64,000 bases of DNA from VRUE01 sp963774405 (GCA_963774405.1 CAVZEV010000004.1:62001-126000), one strand, 5' to 3'. Counted from the stretch's first letter, positions 27,623 through 36,325 are shown. The notes: generated from the sequence alone by a model not told the origin. A program made the numbers and translations.

Positions 27623-29473
27623 TCAGTTGTCGGGCAGGATCAGCACGGCGGCGCCGGGGGGCGGGTTGGCGGCGCCGGCGAGCAGCTGCCAGGAGGTCGC
27701 CGGCAGCAGGCGCAGTCGGCCGGGGCGCATCTCGCTGAGCGCTTCGGGGTCGAGGTCGGTGACCTCGACGTTGGCGCCGGCGATGCGGCGGGCGAGCTCG
27801 ATCGCCAGGCCGTCGGCATCGAAGACGCCCTTGTCGATGCTCTCCGGCTCGCGCACGACCTCGACCTCGCGCACCGCGCTCGCCTCGCCGACCAGGACCG
27901 CGACCGGCGCCGCCAGGGCCGCGGCGATCGTCTCGCCCTCGCTGCTGAACGCCGAGGCGCCCGGGGTCGAGGGCCGGCTGACGATGACCAGCGAGGCGCG
28001 CGCCTCGGTCGCCGCGTTGACCACGCTTTCGGCCAGCGAGTCGTGGACCAGCAGCCGCGACTCGGCGTCGATCCCCGCCGCGTAGGCGGCCGCGTCGAGC
28101 TCGGGGAGGCGCCCGGCGAGCTCCTCGGCCTCGCTCCTCGTGCAGGCGAGCAGGCCGCGCACGACGCCCCCCTCGGGCGCCGCGATGCGGGCGGCGAGGG
28201 CGAAGGCGATCACCGCCTGGGCCGGATCGGTGAGTGCGACGAGAATCCGGCCGCCGATTCGCTCGCCCTCGCGGGCGGGCGGCGGCACGGTGGGGACCGA
28301 GCGCTCGACCAGGAAGGTGCCGACCAGGATCGAGACCAGGATCAGGACCAGCGCGGCGTTGACCACCGACTGGTCGAAGAGGCCGATGTTGAAGCCGACC
28401 ACGGTGGCGGCGAGCGTCGCCGCGGCCTGCGGCACGGTCAGCCCCAGCATCAGCTCGGCCTGCGGGCCCGAGTAGCCGAGCGTCAGCCGGGCGATCGCCG
28501 CCGAGGCCGCCTTGCCGCCGAGGCTGGCGGCGACAAAGAGGCCGGCCAGCTTCAGGGTCTCGCCTTCGACCATCACCGAGGGGTCGAGCAGCAGGCCGAC
28601 CGAGACGAGGAAGATCGGCACGAAGACGGCGCTGCCGAAGAAGTCGATCCGATCCATCAGCGGGCCCTCGTTGGGCACCAGGCGGTTGAGCGCGAGGCCG
28701 GCGAAGAAGGCGCCGACGATCGGCTCGATGCCGAAGATGTCGGCGACGGTGCCGGCGGCGAGGAAGGAGGCGACGGCGAGCAGGTAGCGGACGACGCGAT
28801 CGGTGCCGAGATAGCGGAAGGCGAGCCGCGCCAGGCGCGGCAGCAGGCCGAGGGTGAAGGCGACGAGGACGGCCAGGCCGACGCCGATCTGCAGCGCGAT
28901 CGAGCCGCCGGAACCGCCCGCGGTCTGCGAGCCCGAGACGGCGGCGAGCACGACCAGGGCCGCGGTGTCGGTGAGCACCGTCGCTCCCACGGCCGTCGCC
29001 ACGCCGCGGTCGGCGGAGAGCCCGGCCGAGCGGGCGGTGGGGTAGAGCAGCAGGGTGTGGGAGGAGAGCAGGGCGCCGAGCAGCAGCGCGGCGGGGACGA
29101 TCCAGCCGAGGGCGAGGCCGATCGCGCTGCCGAACAGCATCGGCAGGGCGAAGGTCAGGGCGCCGAAGGCGATCACGGCGCGGCGGTGGACCCGGACCAG
29201 GCCGAGGTCGAGCTCGACCCCGGCGACGAACATCAGGTAGAGCAGCCCGAGCTGGCCGAGGTCGGGCACGGTGGTGTTGCCGGCGCCGATCAGATCGAGG
29301 CCGTAGGGGCCGATCGCGTAGCCGCCGAGCAGCAGGCCGATGATCCCCGGGATGCGCGCCCGCTTCATCAGCGGCGGCCCGACGATGACGACGAGGAAGA
29401 GGACGAGGAACTCCCAGGCGGCGCCGCTGGGCGATTTGAGCGAGACGCTCGCCAGGGCGGGCAGGGCGCTCAT
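27623..29473 (-). CDS. CPA2-family cation/proton antiporter with C-terminal USP-like domain
   Basis: 616 residues. The N-terminal 400 form a monovalent cation:proton antiporter-2 domain (IPGIIGLLLGGYAIGPYGLD, ATAVGATVLTDTAALVVLAA with the transport Asp pair region, and IVGAFFAGLALNRLVPNEGP). The C-terminal 200 residues resemble a universal-stress-type regulatory domain (GGRILVALTDPAQAVIAFAL, ASLVIVSRPSTPGASA, AAPVAVLVGEAS). Its ATG shares one base with the stop of the upstream solute-binding protein, so it is translationally coupled. Confidence 0.9.
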   Translation of the reverse strand: MSALPALASVSLKSPSGAAWEFLVLFLVVIVGPPLMKRARIPGIIGLLLGGYAIGPYGLDLIGAGNTTVPDLGQLGLLYLMFVAGVELDLGLVRVHRRAVIAFGALTFALPMLFGSAIGLALGWIVPAALLLGALLSSHTLLLYPTARSAGLSADRGVATAVGATVLTDTAALVVLAAVSGSQTAGGSGGSIALQIGVGLAVLVAFTLGLLPRLARLAFRYLGTDRVVRYLLAVASFLAAGTVADIFGIEPIVGAFFAGLALNRLVPNEGPLMDRIDFFGSAVFVPIFLVSVGLLLDPSVMVEGETLKLAGLFVAASLGGKAASAAIARLTLGYSGPQAELMLGLTVPQAAATLAATVVGFNIGLFDQSVVNAALVLILVSILVGTFLVERSVPTVPPPAREGERIGGRILVALTDPAQAVIAFALAARIAAPEGGVVRGLLACTRSEAEELAGRLPELDAAAYAAGIDAESRLLVHDSLAESVVNAATEARASLVIVSRPSTPGASAFSSEGETIAAALAAPVAVLVGEASAVREVEVVREPESIDKGVFDADGLAIELARRIAGANVEVTDLDPEALSEMRPGRLRLLPATSWQLLAGAANPPPGAAVLILPDN

Positions 29474-30288
29474 CAGTGCAGGGTGGTGTGGAGGAGGGGG
29501 ATCGCCGATTCGGCTTCGGCGGCGTCGCTGCCGACCCAGCGTTCGAGCAGCCGTTCGATCGTGCCGTCGGCGGTGAGGGCGCGGATCGCGGAGTCGACCG
29601 CCTGGCGGTTGGGCGAGTCCGGCGGCATTGCCACCGCGATCGCCTCCTTGTCGGGCAGCTGGGCGACCGCTTCCAGCCTGCCGCCCGAGCGGTTCGCCGT
29701 CGCCACCGCCAGCGGCAGGTCGAAGAGCACCGCTTCGACCTTGCCCGCCTGCAGCGCGTCGAGCATTTCCTGCTGCCCGTCGAAGAGGCGGACCGGCTCT
29801 TCGGGGGCGATCGAGGTGCCGATCGCCTCGACGAAGGTGGTCGAGCGGATCGCGCCCCACTGCAGTTCCTGGGCACTGGCCAGGTCGGGCACCTCGGTGC
29901 CGCTGCGCACGACCACGGTCGGCGCCGTCTTCAGGTAGGGGCTGGAGAACTGGAGGTGGCGTTCGCGTTCCTCGGTGGGGGTGAGCAGGTCGATGCCGAG
30001 GTCGGCGCCGCCCAGGTGCCCTTCGACCAGGCGGTGGAAGTGGACGATCCTGATCTGCACCCGGGCGAGCCCGAACCGCGCCGCCAGCTCGCGCGAGAGC
30101 TCGTACTCGAAGCCGCCGCTCGGGCGGCTCGCGGTCCCCTCCCAAAAGCCCGCGCTCGGCACCGCCGAGGTGGCGACCGTGAGCAGGTTCGGCCGCGCCG
30201 GGGAGAAGTCGCCGGCCGAGCCGGAGATCGAGCCGCAGCCGGCGAGCAGGGCGAGGGCGATGGCGAGCCCAGCGGTCGCGATTCTCAC
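29473..30288 (-). CDS. Periplasmic-type solute-binding lipoprotein
   Basis: 271 residues with a lipobox signal (AIALALLAGCG; Cys about 19). The body is a family 3/polar-amino-acid binding fold: LTVATSAVPSAGFWEG at the start, GGFEYELSRELAARFGLA, LGIDLLTPTEERERHLQFSS and a VEAVLFDLPLAVATAN hinge region. Usually such proteins feed an ABC permease, but no ABC genes are present. Instead the gene overlaps a CPA2 antiporter, followed by an APC permease. It may act as a ligand sensor or delivery protein for one of them; that is inference from context. Confidence 0.88.
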   Translation of the reverse strand: MRIATAGLAIALALLAGCGSISGSAGDFSPARPNLLTVATSAVPSAGFWEGTASRPSGGFEYELSRELAARFGLARVQIRIVHFHRLVEGHLGGADLGIDLLTPTEERERHLQFSSPYLKTAPTVVVRSGTEVPDLASAQELQWGAIRSTTFVEAIGTSIAPEEPVRLFDGQQEMLDALQAGKVEAVLFDLPLAVATANRSGGRLEAVAQLPDKEAIAVAMPPDSPNRQAVDSAIRALTADGTIERLLERWVGSDAAEAESAIPLLHTTLH

Positions 30289-30336
30289 GCCGGGACAGTA
30301 TCTGTCGCGCCTGGACGCGACCTACGATGCAGGCGC

Positions 30337-31524
30337 TTGCTCCAGGTCGACACAACCTCCTTCTTCCTGATCGTGCTCAGCGCCGCCTTGGCGGCGGCGC
30401 TCGTGGCGGGGCTGCCGGCGCGGATCGCGCCGCCGGTGGTGGTGCTGGAGCTGCTGCTCGGCATCGTGATCGGCCCGCACGGCTTCGGCTGGGCCTCGAC
30501 CGACGAATTCAGCCAGTTCTTCTCCAACCTCGGCCTCGGCATGCTCTTCTACTTCGCCGGCTACGAGATCGACTTCGAGCGGATTCGCGGCGCGCCGATG
30601 CGGCTGGGCGGCTACGGCTGGCTGCTCTCGGTCGCGCTTGCCTACGCGATCGGCGGCGTCCTCGTCGCCCTCGGCGTGATCGACTCGCTCATCTACACCG
30701 GCTCGGCGATGGCGACGACCGCGATCGGCACGCTGATCCCGATCCTGCGCGGCGGCGGCGAGCTGCGCAGCAGGTTCGGCACCTACCTGCTCGGCGCCGG
30801 CGCCGCCGGTGAGTTCGGGCCGATCCTGCTGGTCACGCTCTTCCTCTCGACCGAACACCCGCTGCAGGAGGCGGCGATCCTGATCGCCTTCATCCTCGTC
30901 GCGATCGGCGTGGCGCTGTTCTCGATGGGCGTCGTCTGGCGCGGCTGGTCGGCGCTCGAGCAGAACCTCGAGTCGAGCAGTCAGCTGATGGTGAGGGTGA
31001 CGATGGTCCTCGTCTTCGGCCTGGTCGGCCTCGCCGGGCACCTGCACCTCGACATCCTGCTCGGCGGCTTCGTCGCCGGGATGATCACCCGGGCGGCCCT
31101 GCGCGGCCACGAGGTGGCCGTCTTCGACTCGAAGCTGGCGGCGGTCGGCTTCGGCTTCTTCGTCCCCTTCTTCTTCATCTTCAGCGGCATGAACTTCGAC
31201 CTGCAGGCGCTCGGCTCGCTCACGGCGATCGCCAAGCTGGTGATGTTCTTCGCCCTCTTCCTGGTCGTGCGCGGGGCGCCGGCGATGCTGCTCTACCGCG
31301 ACGTGCTCGACGGCGCCGAACGGCGCGCGCTCGCCTTCTACTCCGCCACCGAGCTGCCGCTGGTGGTGGCGATCACCACCCTGGCCCTGGAAGCCGGAAA
31401 GATGAAGCCCTCGACCGCGGCCGGCCTGGTCGGCGCGGCGATGCTCTCGACCCTGGTCTACCCCTTCCTCGCCCGCGCCCTGCGCTCGCGCCCGGCGCCG
31501 GACCTCGTAGAGTCGAGCGCGTGA
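30337..31524 (+). CDS. CPA2-family cation/proton antiporter
   Basis: About 395 residues starting with TTG at 30337 (TTG CTC CAG GTC). Only the transport domain is present: PARIAPPVVVLELLLGIVIG, LGMLFYFAGYEIDFERIRGA, GSAMATTAIGTLIPILRGGG, LDILLGGFVAGMITRAALRG and GLVGAAMLSTLVYPFLARAL. It lacks the C-terminal stress-like domain of the antiporter at 27623. The two are divergent, separated by 48 bp counting the lipoprotein start, so share a control region. Stop overlaps the VOC gene GTG. Confidence 0.9.
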   Translation: MLQVDTTSFFLIVLSAALAAALVAGLPARIAPPVVVLELLLGIVIGPHGFGWASTDEFSQFFSNLGLGMLFYFAGYEIDFERIRGAPMRLGGYGWLLSVALAYAIGGVLVALGVIDSLIYTGSAMATTAIGTLIPILRGGGELRSRFGTYLLGAGAAGEFGPILLVTLFLSTEHPLQEAAILIAFILVAIGVALFSMGVVWRGWSALEQNLESSSQLMVRVTMVLVFGLVGLAGHLHLDILLGGFVAGMITRAALRGHEVAVFDSKLAAVGFGFFVPFFFIFSGMNFDLQALGSLTAIAKLVMFFALFLVVRGAPAMLLYRDVLDGAERRALAFYSATELPLVVAITTLALEAGKMKPSTAAGLVGAAMLSTLVYPFLARALRSRPAPDLVESSA

Positions 31525-31958
31525 CGATCCAGCGCCTCGAGCACGTCGGCATCGTGGTCGATGACCTCGCCGCCGCCACGGCCTTCTTCGCCGAGCTCGG
31601 GCTGGAGCGGCAGGGCGGCGCCCAGGTGGAGGGCGAGTGGGTCGACCGCATCATCGGCCTCGAGGGAGTCCGGGCCGAGATCGCGATGATGGAGACCCCG
31701 GACGGCCACGGTCGGATCGAGCTGGCGAGGTTCCACGCCCCGCTCGCCGAGGGCGGCGAGCCGCAAGCGCCGTCGAACGCTCCGGGCATCCGCCACGTCT
31801 CCTTCTCGGTCGACGACCTCGATGCCACCCTCGCCCGCCTGCGTCCCCACGGCGCCGAGCTGGTCGGCGAGGTGCAGCAGTACGGCGACATCTATCGCCT
31901 CTGTTACATCCGCGGCCCGGAGGGGATCATCGTCGAGCTGGCGGAACGGCTCGGCTGA
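31521..31958 (+). CDS. VOC-family protein (glyoxalase/epimerase-like)
   Basis: 145 residues with two beta-alpha-beta-beta-beta modules. The start RLEHVGIVVDDLAAATAFFA and the second-half NAPGIRHVSFSVDDLDATLA carry the usual metal His positions, with the last ligand Glu in GIIVELAERLG. Similar to methylmalonyl-CoA epimerases and glyoxalases, but substrate not assignable. GTG start overlaps the antiporter stop by 4 bp. Confidence 0.88.
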   Translation: MTIQRLEHVGIVVDDLAAATAFFAELGLERQGGAQVEGEWVDRIIGLEGVRAEIAMMETPDGHGRIELARFHAPLAEGGEPQAPSNAPGIRHVSFSVDDLDATLARLRPHGAELVGEVQQYGDIYRLCYIRGPEGIIVELAERLG

Positions 31959-31960
31959 GC

Positions 31961-32578
31961 TTGCGGTTCACCCGCGCCGAGCTGGAGGCCTTCCGCGGTC
32001 GTGAGGTCGATGACCTGCTCGGGCCGGGGCTGAAGCTGCTGTTCGTCGGCATCAACCCGGGGCTGTGGACGGCCGCGGTCAGGACGCACTTCGCCCATCC
32101 CACCAACCGCTTCTACCCGGCGTTGGCGGCGGCCGGCATCACCGCATATGAGATCGACCGGGTCGCCGGGATGAGCGACGAGGACCGGGCCCACCTGGTG
32201 GCGCGGGGCGTCGGCATCACCAACCTGGTGCGACGGGCGACCGCGCGCGCCTCGGAGCTCTCGGCCACGGAGCTGCGCGAGGGCGGCGAGCGCCTGCAGC
32301 GGTTCGTCGCCGAGCAGCGGCCCGCGGTCGTCGCGATCGCCGGCGTCACCGCCTACCGCGACGCCTTCGGCGAGCGCGGCGCGGCCCTGGGCCGCCAACC
32401 CGACACGCTCGACAGCGCCGCCCGCTGGTCCGGCGCGGTGCTCTGGGTGGTCCCCAACCCGAGCGGCCTCAACGCCCACGAGACCGTCACGACGCTCGCC
32501 GCCGCCTACGCCGCCCCGGCGGCCGAGGCCGGCGTGATCGGCTCGGCCCGCGACCTGACGCGACGAGGCGCGAGATAG
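31961..32578 (+). CDS. mug: G/U mismatch-specific DNA glycosylase
   Basis: About 205 residues from the TTG at 31961, two bases after the VOC stop. Uracil-DNA glycosylase superfamily, Mug/TDG type: catalytic-pocket motif LLFVGINPGLWTAAVRTHFA and the second motif VVPNPSGLNAHET, with AHPTNRFYPALAAAGIT between. It removes uracil or ethenocytosine opposite G. The open frame extends further upstream but inside the VOC gene. Confidence 0.9.
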   Translation: MRFTRAELEAFRGREVDDLLGPGLKLLFVGINPGLWTAAVRTHFAHPTNRFYPALAAAGITAYEIDRVAGMSDEDRAHLVARGVGITNLVRRATARASELSATELREGGERLQRFVAEQRPAVVAIAGVTAYRDAFGERGAALGRQPDTLDSAARWSGAVLWVVPNPSGLNAHETVTTLAAAYAAPAAEAGVIGSARDLTRRGAR

Positions 32579-32591
32579 CGCTAATCACCTG

Positions 32592-32629
32592 ATAATTGAG
32601 CTAATCAAACGCCAAATTAGCTCAATTAT
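32592..32629. promoter_or_regulatory. AT-rich 14-bp inverted-repeat operator upstream of fic gene
   Basis: ATAATTGAGCTAAT (32592-32605) and ATTAGCTCAATTAT (32616-32629) are perfect inverted copies separated by 10 bp. Related half-sites flank it: GCTAAT at the 5' side and ATTAGCT about 32635-32641, just before the start at 32645. The patch is AT-rich inside a 70% GC region. It is probably the operator for the downstream Fic protein, which has a C-terminal winged-helix-like region and could be autoregulatory. Confidence 0.7.
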
Positions 32630-32644
32630 GCGACTATTAGCTCC

Positions 32645-33718
32645 ATGCGGAGCTTCGTCGATCTCGACAAGACCTTTGGATCGCAACCCCGCGCACTCGG
32701 TGCCGTTCTCGCCCGGATCGACACGGGGAGGGGGCGGGAGCGCCTTTTCGAGGATCAGCGCCCTGAGCTATTGAGCCAACTCGCGGAGCACGCCCGAATC
32801 GCTTCGATCACCGCGTCCAACGCAATCGAGGGCGTGGTCGTCGACAGCGACCGCGCTGAGCGGATCGCGGAGGGCGCCCATCGTTACCGCAACCGAAACG
32901 AGCGCGAGTTCGCCGGCTATCGCGATGCGATCGACATGCTGATGAGACTGGACAGCTACGAGGAGCTGGGCGTTCCCTTCGTCCTCCACCTCCACCGCCT
33001 GCTCTTTCAGTACACCGACGGCAATGGCGGGAGCCTGAAGAGAGACCAGAACCTGATCGTCTCCTATGAGGACGGTCGCAAAGAGGTGATCTTTACGCCG
33101 ACCCCGCCCGAGCAGACCGAGTTTGCGCTGAGCGAGCTCCTGGTCCGCTACGGCGAGGCAAAGGCCGAAGGGCGCACTCATCCCCTGATCCTGATCGGGG
33201 CTCTCGTCCTCGATTTCCTCGCGATTCACCCGGTCGCCGACGGCAACGGACGCCTCGCTCGGCTGCTCACCACCCACGAGCTGCTCGCCCAGGGCTACCG
33301 GGTCGCGCGCTACGTCAGCCTCGAGCAGCGGATCTTCGAGTCCAAGAACACCTACTACAAGGCGCTCTATGACTCTCAGCGCAGCTGGCACGAGGGAGAG
33401 CAGGATGTCTGGCCGTGGATCACTTACCTGGCGCGCGTCCTTGCTTCCGCATATGACGACTTCGAGCAAGAGGTCGCTGCCGCCGGCCGGCAGACCGGCA
33501 GCAAGCAGGAGAGGGTCCGCGACCACATCCTCAACGAGGCCCCGGCTCGGTTCAGGCGGCGCGACGTCGAGCGGGCGCTGCCCGGCATCAGCCTCGCGAC
33601 GATTCGACTTGTGCTGAGCGAGCTCCGCGACGCCGGTCGGATCAAGGCGGAGGGCTCTGGAGCGGGCGCCCACTGGACGCGGTCCGAATCCGAGCAGAGG
33701 GAGGCCGTCAGGCCGTGA
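32645..33718 (+). CDS. Fic-family protein (AMP-transferase) with inhibitory motif
   Basis: 357 residues. Fic core HPVADGNGRLARLL is the H-x-x-x-D-G-N-G-R active motif; the usual Phe is Val here. The N-terminal SNAIEGVV matches the (S/T)xxxE(G/N) inhibitory helix, class II type. A C-terminal winged-helix-like region (ARFRRRDVERALPGISLATI then LVLSELRDAGRI) likely binds DNA. Possibly a self-regulated AMPylator. The last 11 bp overlap the convergent P450 gene. Confidence 0.9.
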   Translation: MRSFVDLDKTFGSQPRALGAVLARIDTGRGRERLFEDQRPELLSQLAEHARIASITASNAIEGVVVDSDRAERIAEGAHRYRNRNEREFAGYRDAIDMLMRLDSYEELGVPFVLHLHRLLFQYTDGNGGSLKRDQNLIVSYEDGRKEVIFTPTPPEQTEFALSELLVRYGEAKAEGRTHPLILIGALVLDFLAIHPVADGNGRLARLLTTHELLAQGYRVARYVSLEQRIFESKNTYYKALYDSQRSWHEGEQDVWPWITYLARVLASAYDDFEQEVAAAGRQTGSKQERVRDHILNEAPARFRRRDVERALPGISLATIRLVLSELRDAGRIKAEGSGAGAHWTRSESEQREAVRP

Positions 33719-34967
33719 GCCGGACCGGCAGGGTCTTCAGCTGGTTGAGGAAGGCCGACTCGACGAAGATCGGCTTGCCGTCGAGGCTCATCTCCGGGTA
33801 GCGGGCGAAGGTCTCCTCGATCAGGATCTTCAGCTCGAGCCGGGCCAGCGCCGTGCCGAGGCAGAAGTGGCGGCCGCCGGCGCCGAAGGCCTGGTGCTCG
33901 GGGTTGCGGTGGACGTCGAAGCGGTGGGGATCCTCGTAGCGAGTGGCGTCGCGATTCGAGGAGGCGTACCACATCACCACCTTCTCGCCCGCCTTTATCT
34001 CCTGGCCGTTGAGCACGGTGTCTTTGGTCGCGGTGCGGCGGAAGTGGGCGAAGGCGGGAAACATCCGCAGCGACTCCTCGACCACGCCGGGAATCAGGCT
34101 CGGGTCCTCGACCACGAGCTTGCGCTGGTCGGGGTCTTCGAGCAGCGCCCGCATGCCGCTGCAGTAGGTCGCCTTGGTGCTGTCGTTGCCGGCGGCGACG
34201 AGGAGGAAGAAGCCCATCACGATCTCGTGCTCCTCGAGTTTCTGGCCTTCGACCTCGGCGTTGACCAGGACCGTGGTGAGGTCGTCGGTCGGGTTCTCGC
34301 GGCGCTCGGCGATCATCTTGCCGCAGCGCTCGAAGACTTCGGCCACCGCCTTCTCGATCACGGCTTCGATGCTGTCGGCGCCTTCCGGGCTGTAGTCGGG
34401 GTCGCTTGCCGCCAGGGCCATGTTCATCAGCTCCGCCCAGGTCGCGTCGTCCTCCTCGGGGATTCCCATGAAGCTGCCGATCACCCGCGAGACCGCCGGT
34501 TGGGCGACGTCGGTGACGAGGTCGCAGGTCTCGCGGCCCTCGAGCCGGTCGAGCACGTCGACGACGATCTTGCGGATCTCTCCCTCGTGGGCGGCGATCC
34601 GCTTCGGCGTGAAGCCGGCCTGGAAGAGGGCCTTGAGGCGGTCGTGCTTGGGCGGGTCCATGCCGATGAACATCGCTCGCGCCAGCTCGATCGGGAAGAC
34701 CTCGTCGATCGCGACGACGCCGCCGAGTTCGGAGGAGTAGGTCTGCCAGTCGCGGCTGACCGTGTGGACGTCGTCGGCCGTCGTCACCGACCAGAACCCC
34801 GCCGCCTCTGGAATTTCGGTGACTTCGGAGGTCCAGTGCACCGGGCAGCGCTCGCGCATCTGCTCGAACAGCGCGTGGGGCGGGCCGTCGACCCAGTGCT
34901 TGCGCTCGAGTACCAGCTCGTCCTCGAGGCTTCGCTCCGCCTTCGCGCTCTTCGCTTGGTCGGCCAC
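33708..34967 (-). CDS. Cytochrome P450
   Basis: 419-residue P450 with all hallmarks: I-helix LLVAAGNDSTKATY, ExxR motif EESLRMFPAF, PERF-like region YEDPHRFDVHRN, and heme ligand AFGAGGRHFCLGTALARLEL. The N terminus has no membrane anchor, so it is a soluble bacterial type and needs separate ferredoxin partners, none adjacent. Substrate unknown; CYP family not assigned. Divergent from the AraC regulator across a long inverted repeat. Confidence 0.95.
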   Translation of the reverse strand: MADQAKSAKAERSLEDELVLERKHWVDGPPHALFEQMRERCPVHWTSEVTEIPEAAGFWSVTTADDVHTVSRDWQTYSSELGGVVAIDEVFPIELARAMFIGMDPPKHDRLKALFQAGFTPKRIAAHEGEIRKIVVDVLDRLEGRETCDLVTDVAQPAVSRVIGSFMGIPEEDDATWAELMNMALAASDPDYSPEGADSIEAVIEKAVAEVFERCGKMIAERRENPTDDLTTVLVNAEVEGQKLEEHEIVMGFFLLVAAGNDSTKATYCSGMRALLEDPDQRKLVVEDPSLIPGVVEESLRMFPAFAHFRRTATKDTVLNGQEIKAGEKVVMWYASSNRDATRYEDPHRFDVHRNPEHQAFGAGGRHFCLGTALARLELKILIEETFARYPEMSLDGKPIFVESAFLNQLKTLPVRLTA

Positions 34968-34980
34968 CGGTGCGGATACT

Positions 34981-34998
34981 ACTGGCCGGCTGGCCAGT
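34981..34998. promoter_or_regulatory. 7-bp inverted repeat upstream of the P450
   Basis: ACTGGCC-GGCT-GGCCAGT lies 14 bp upstream of the P450 ATG. Its closeness to the start fits an operator or part of the promoter region, but the arms are short. Confidence 0.4.
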
Positions 34999-35025
34999 TT
35001 TGGAAAAACGGCGGACCGGCGCGAA

Positions 35026-35071
35026 CGATTGATCGATTGACCCCCCTATAACGGGGTCAATCGATCAATCG
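35026..35071. promoter_or_regulatory. Perfect 19-bp inverted repeat between P450 and AraC genes
   Basis: CGATTGATCGATTGACCCC (35026-35044) and its exact complement (35053-35071) flank an 8-bp spacer. It lies between divergent starts (34967 minus, 35085 plus), 13 bp before the GTG, so it is a regulatory site rather than a terminator. The arms also contain a direct GATTGATCGATT-like repeat, so two dimers could bind. Likely bound by the AraC-type regulator. Confidence 0.75.
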
Positions 35072-35084
35072 CTACGCTCGCATC

Positions 35085-35525
35085 GTGACCGCAGAGGAGC
35101 TCACCAACCTCGCGCACCTGCGGCGGGCGCGCGACCGGATGGATCGCGAGTACGCGCGGCCACTCGACGTCGCGGCGCTGGCCCGCACCGCGCTGATGTC
35201 GAGTGCGCACTTCTCGCGGCAGTTCCGCGCCGCCTACGGGGAGACGCCCTACGGCTACCTGATGACGCGCCGGATCGAGCGGGCGAAGCTGCTGCTGCGG
35301 CGCGGCGACATGTCCGTGACCGAGGTCTGCATGGCGGTTGGCTGCGCCTCGCTCGGCTCCTTCAGCGCCCGCTTCACGCAGCTGGTGGGGGAGACGCCGA
35401 CGGCTTACCGGGCACGCGATCACGGCGCGCTCGCAGGGGTGCCGGGTTGCATCGCCAAGGACGCCACCCGGCCGAGCCGCGAGCCGAGCAGGAATGGACA
35501 AACGCCCCTGGCCCTCGCTCCCTAG
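35085..35525 (+). CDS. AraC-family transcriptional regulator (DNA-binding domain only)
   Basis: 146 residues starting with GTG. Only the two-helix-turn-helix AraC domain is present: YARPLDVAALARTALMSSAH, FSRQFRAAYGETPYGYLMTR, VTEVCMAVGCASLGSFSARF and QLVGETPTAYRAR. There is no N-terminal effector domain. It is followed 10 bp later by a VOC gene; AraC-VOC pairs are common in actinobacteria. It probably controls the divergent P450 and itself. Confidence 0.92.
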   Translation: MTAEELTNLAHLRRARDRMDREYARPLDVAALARTALMSSAHFSRQFRAAYGETPYGYLMTRRIERAKLLLRRGDMSVTEVCMAVGCASLGSFSARFTQLVGETPTAYRARDHGALAGVPGCIAKDATRPSREPSRNGQTPLALAP

Positions 35526-35535
35526 CCTTGGCGGC

Positions 35536-35946
35536 ATGAACCTCACACTCTCCCAATGCTTCGTTCTAGTCCATGACCCCGACCAGGCGCTCGCCTTCTA
35601 CCGCGACACGCTCGGCCTCGAGCTGCGCAACGACGTCGCCAAGGGCGAGTTCCGCTGGATCACCGTCGGCGCCGCTGCCCAGCCCGGCGTCGCGATCGTC
35701 CTCACCAACTACCTCAACGGCAGTCCCGCCGACCAGGACGCGCTCGCCGCGCTGATCGCCAAGGGCGCCCTCAACGGCGTCCACTTCCACAGCGATGACC
35801 TCGACGCAACCTTCGAGAAGGTCGACGCCGCGGGCGCCGAGATCGTGCAGGAGCCGACCGATCAGCCCTGGGGCACGCGCGACTTCGCCCTGCGCGATCC
35901 TTCCGGCAACATGATCCGCATCGACCAGCCGCCCGCGCAAGCGTGA
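35536..35946 (+). CDS. VOC-family protein
   Basis: 136 residues from the ATG at 35536 (MNLTLSQCFVLVHDPDQALA). Typical single glyoxalase/bleomycin-resistance fold: FYRDTLGLELRNDVAKGEFR and DFALRDPSGNMIRIDQPP, with the acidic ligand in the last strand replaced by Asp. Partner of the AraC regulator; stop overlaps the next GTG. Confidence 0.9.
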   Translation: MNLTLSQCFVLVHDPDQALAFYRDTLGLELRNDVAKGEFRWITVGAAAQPGVAIVLTNYLNGSPADQDALAALIAKGALNGVHFHSDDLDATFEKVDAAGAEIVQEPTDQPWGTRDFALRDPSGNMIRIDQPPAQA

Positions 35947-36314
35947 CCACCCCCGCCGAGCAGATCGACGCGAGGATCCGCGAGCTGGGCGACTGGCGCG
36001 GCGAGACACTTGCCCGGCTGCGAGCGCTGATCAAGCAGGCGGTGCCCGAGGTGGTCGAGGAGTGGAAATGGCGCGGCGTCCCGGTCTGGTACAGCGCGGG
36101 AATGATCTGCACCGGCGAGACCTACAAGGACAAAGTGAAGCTGACCTTCGCCAAGGGCGCCTCGCTCGACGACCCCTCGGGCCTCTTCAACTCCAGCCTC
36201 GAGGGCAACGTCAGGCGCGCGATCGACATCCACGAGGGGGACGAGATCGACGAGAAGGCGTTCGTAGCGCTCGTCAGTGAGGCCGTCGCGTTGAACGAAT
36301 CCGCGGCGAGATAG
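35943..36314 (+). CDS. DUF1801-family protein
   Basis: 123 residues (GTG start overlapping the VOC stop). The DUF1801 features ALIKQAVPEVVEEWKWRGVP, YKDKVKLTFAKGASL and RRAIDIHEGDEIDEKAFVAL are clear. Family function unknown. Third gene of the AraC operon. Confidence 0.88.
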   Translation: MTTPAEQIDARIRELGDWRGETLARLRALIKQAVPEVVEEWKWRGVPVWYSAGMICTGETYKDKVKLTFAKGASLDDPSGLFNSSLEGNVRRAIDIHEGDEIDEKAFVALVSEAVALNESAAR

Positions 36315-36325
36315 CGAACCTTCCG

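Noticed and set aside
26078..29938. A 1,286-codon plus-strand open frame
   Set aside because: It is antisense to the APC permease, antiporter and lipoprotein, whose family motifs are clear. Its composition (long runs of E, G, R, D) is typical of an antisense shadow in GC-rich DNA.
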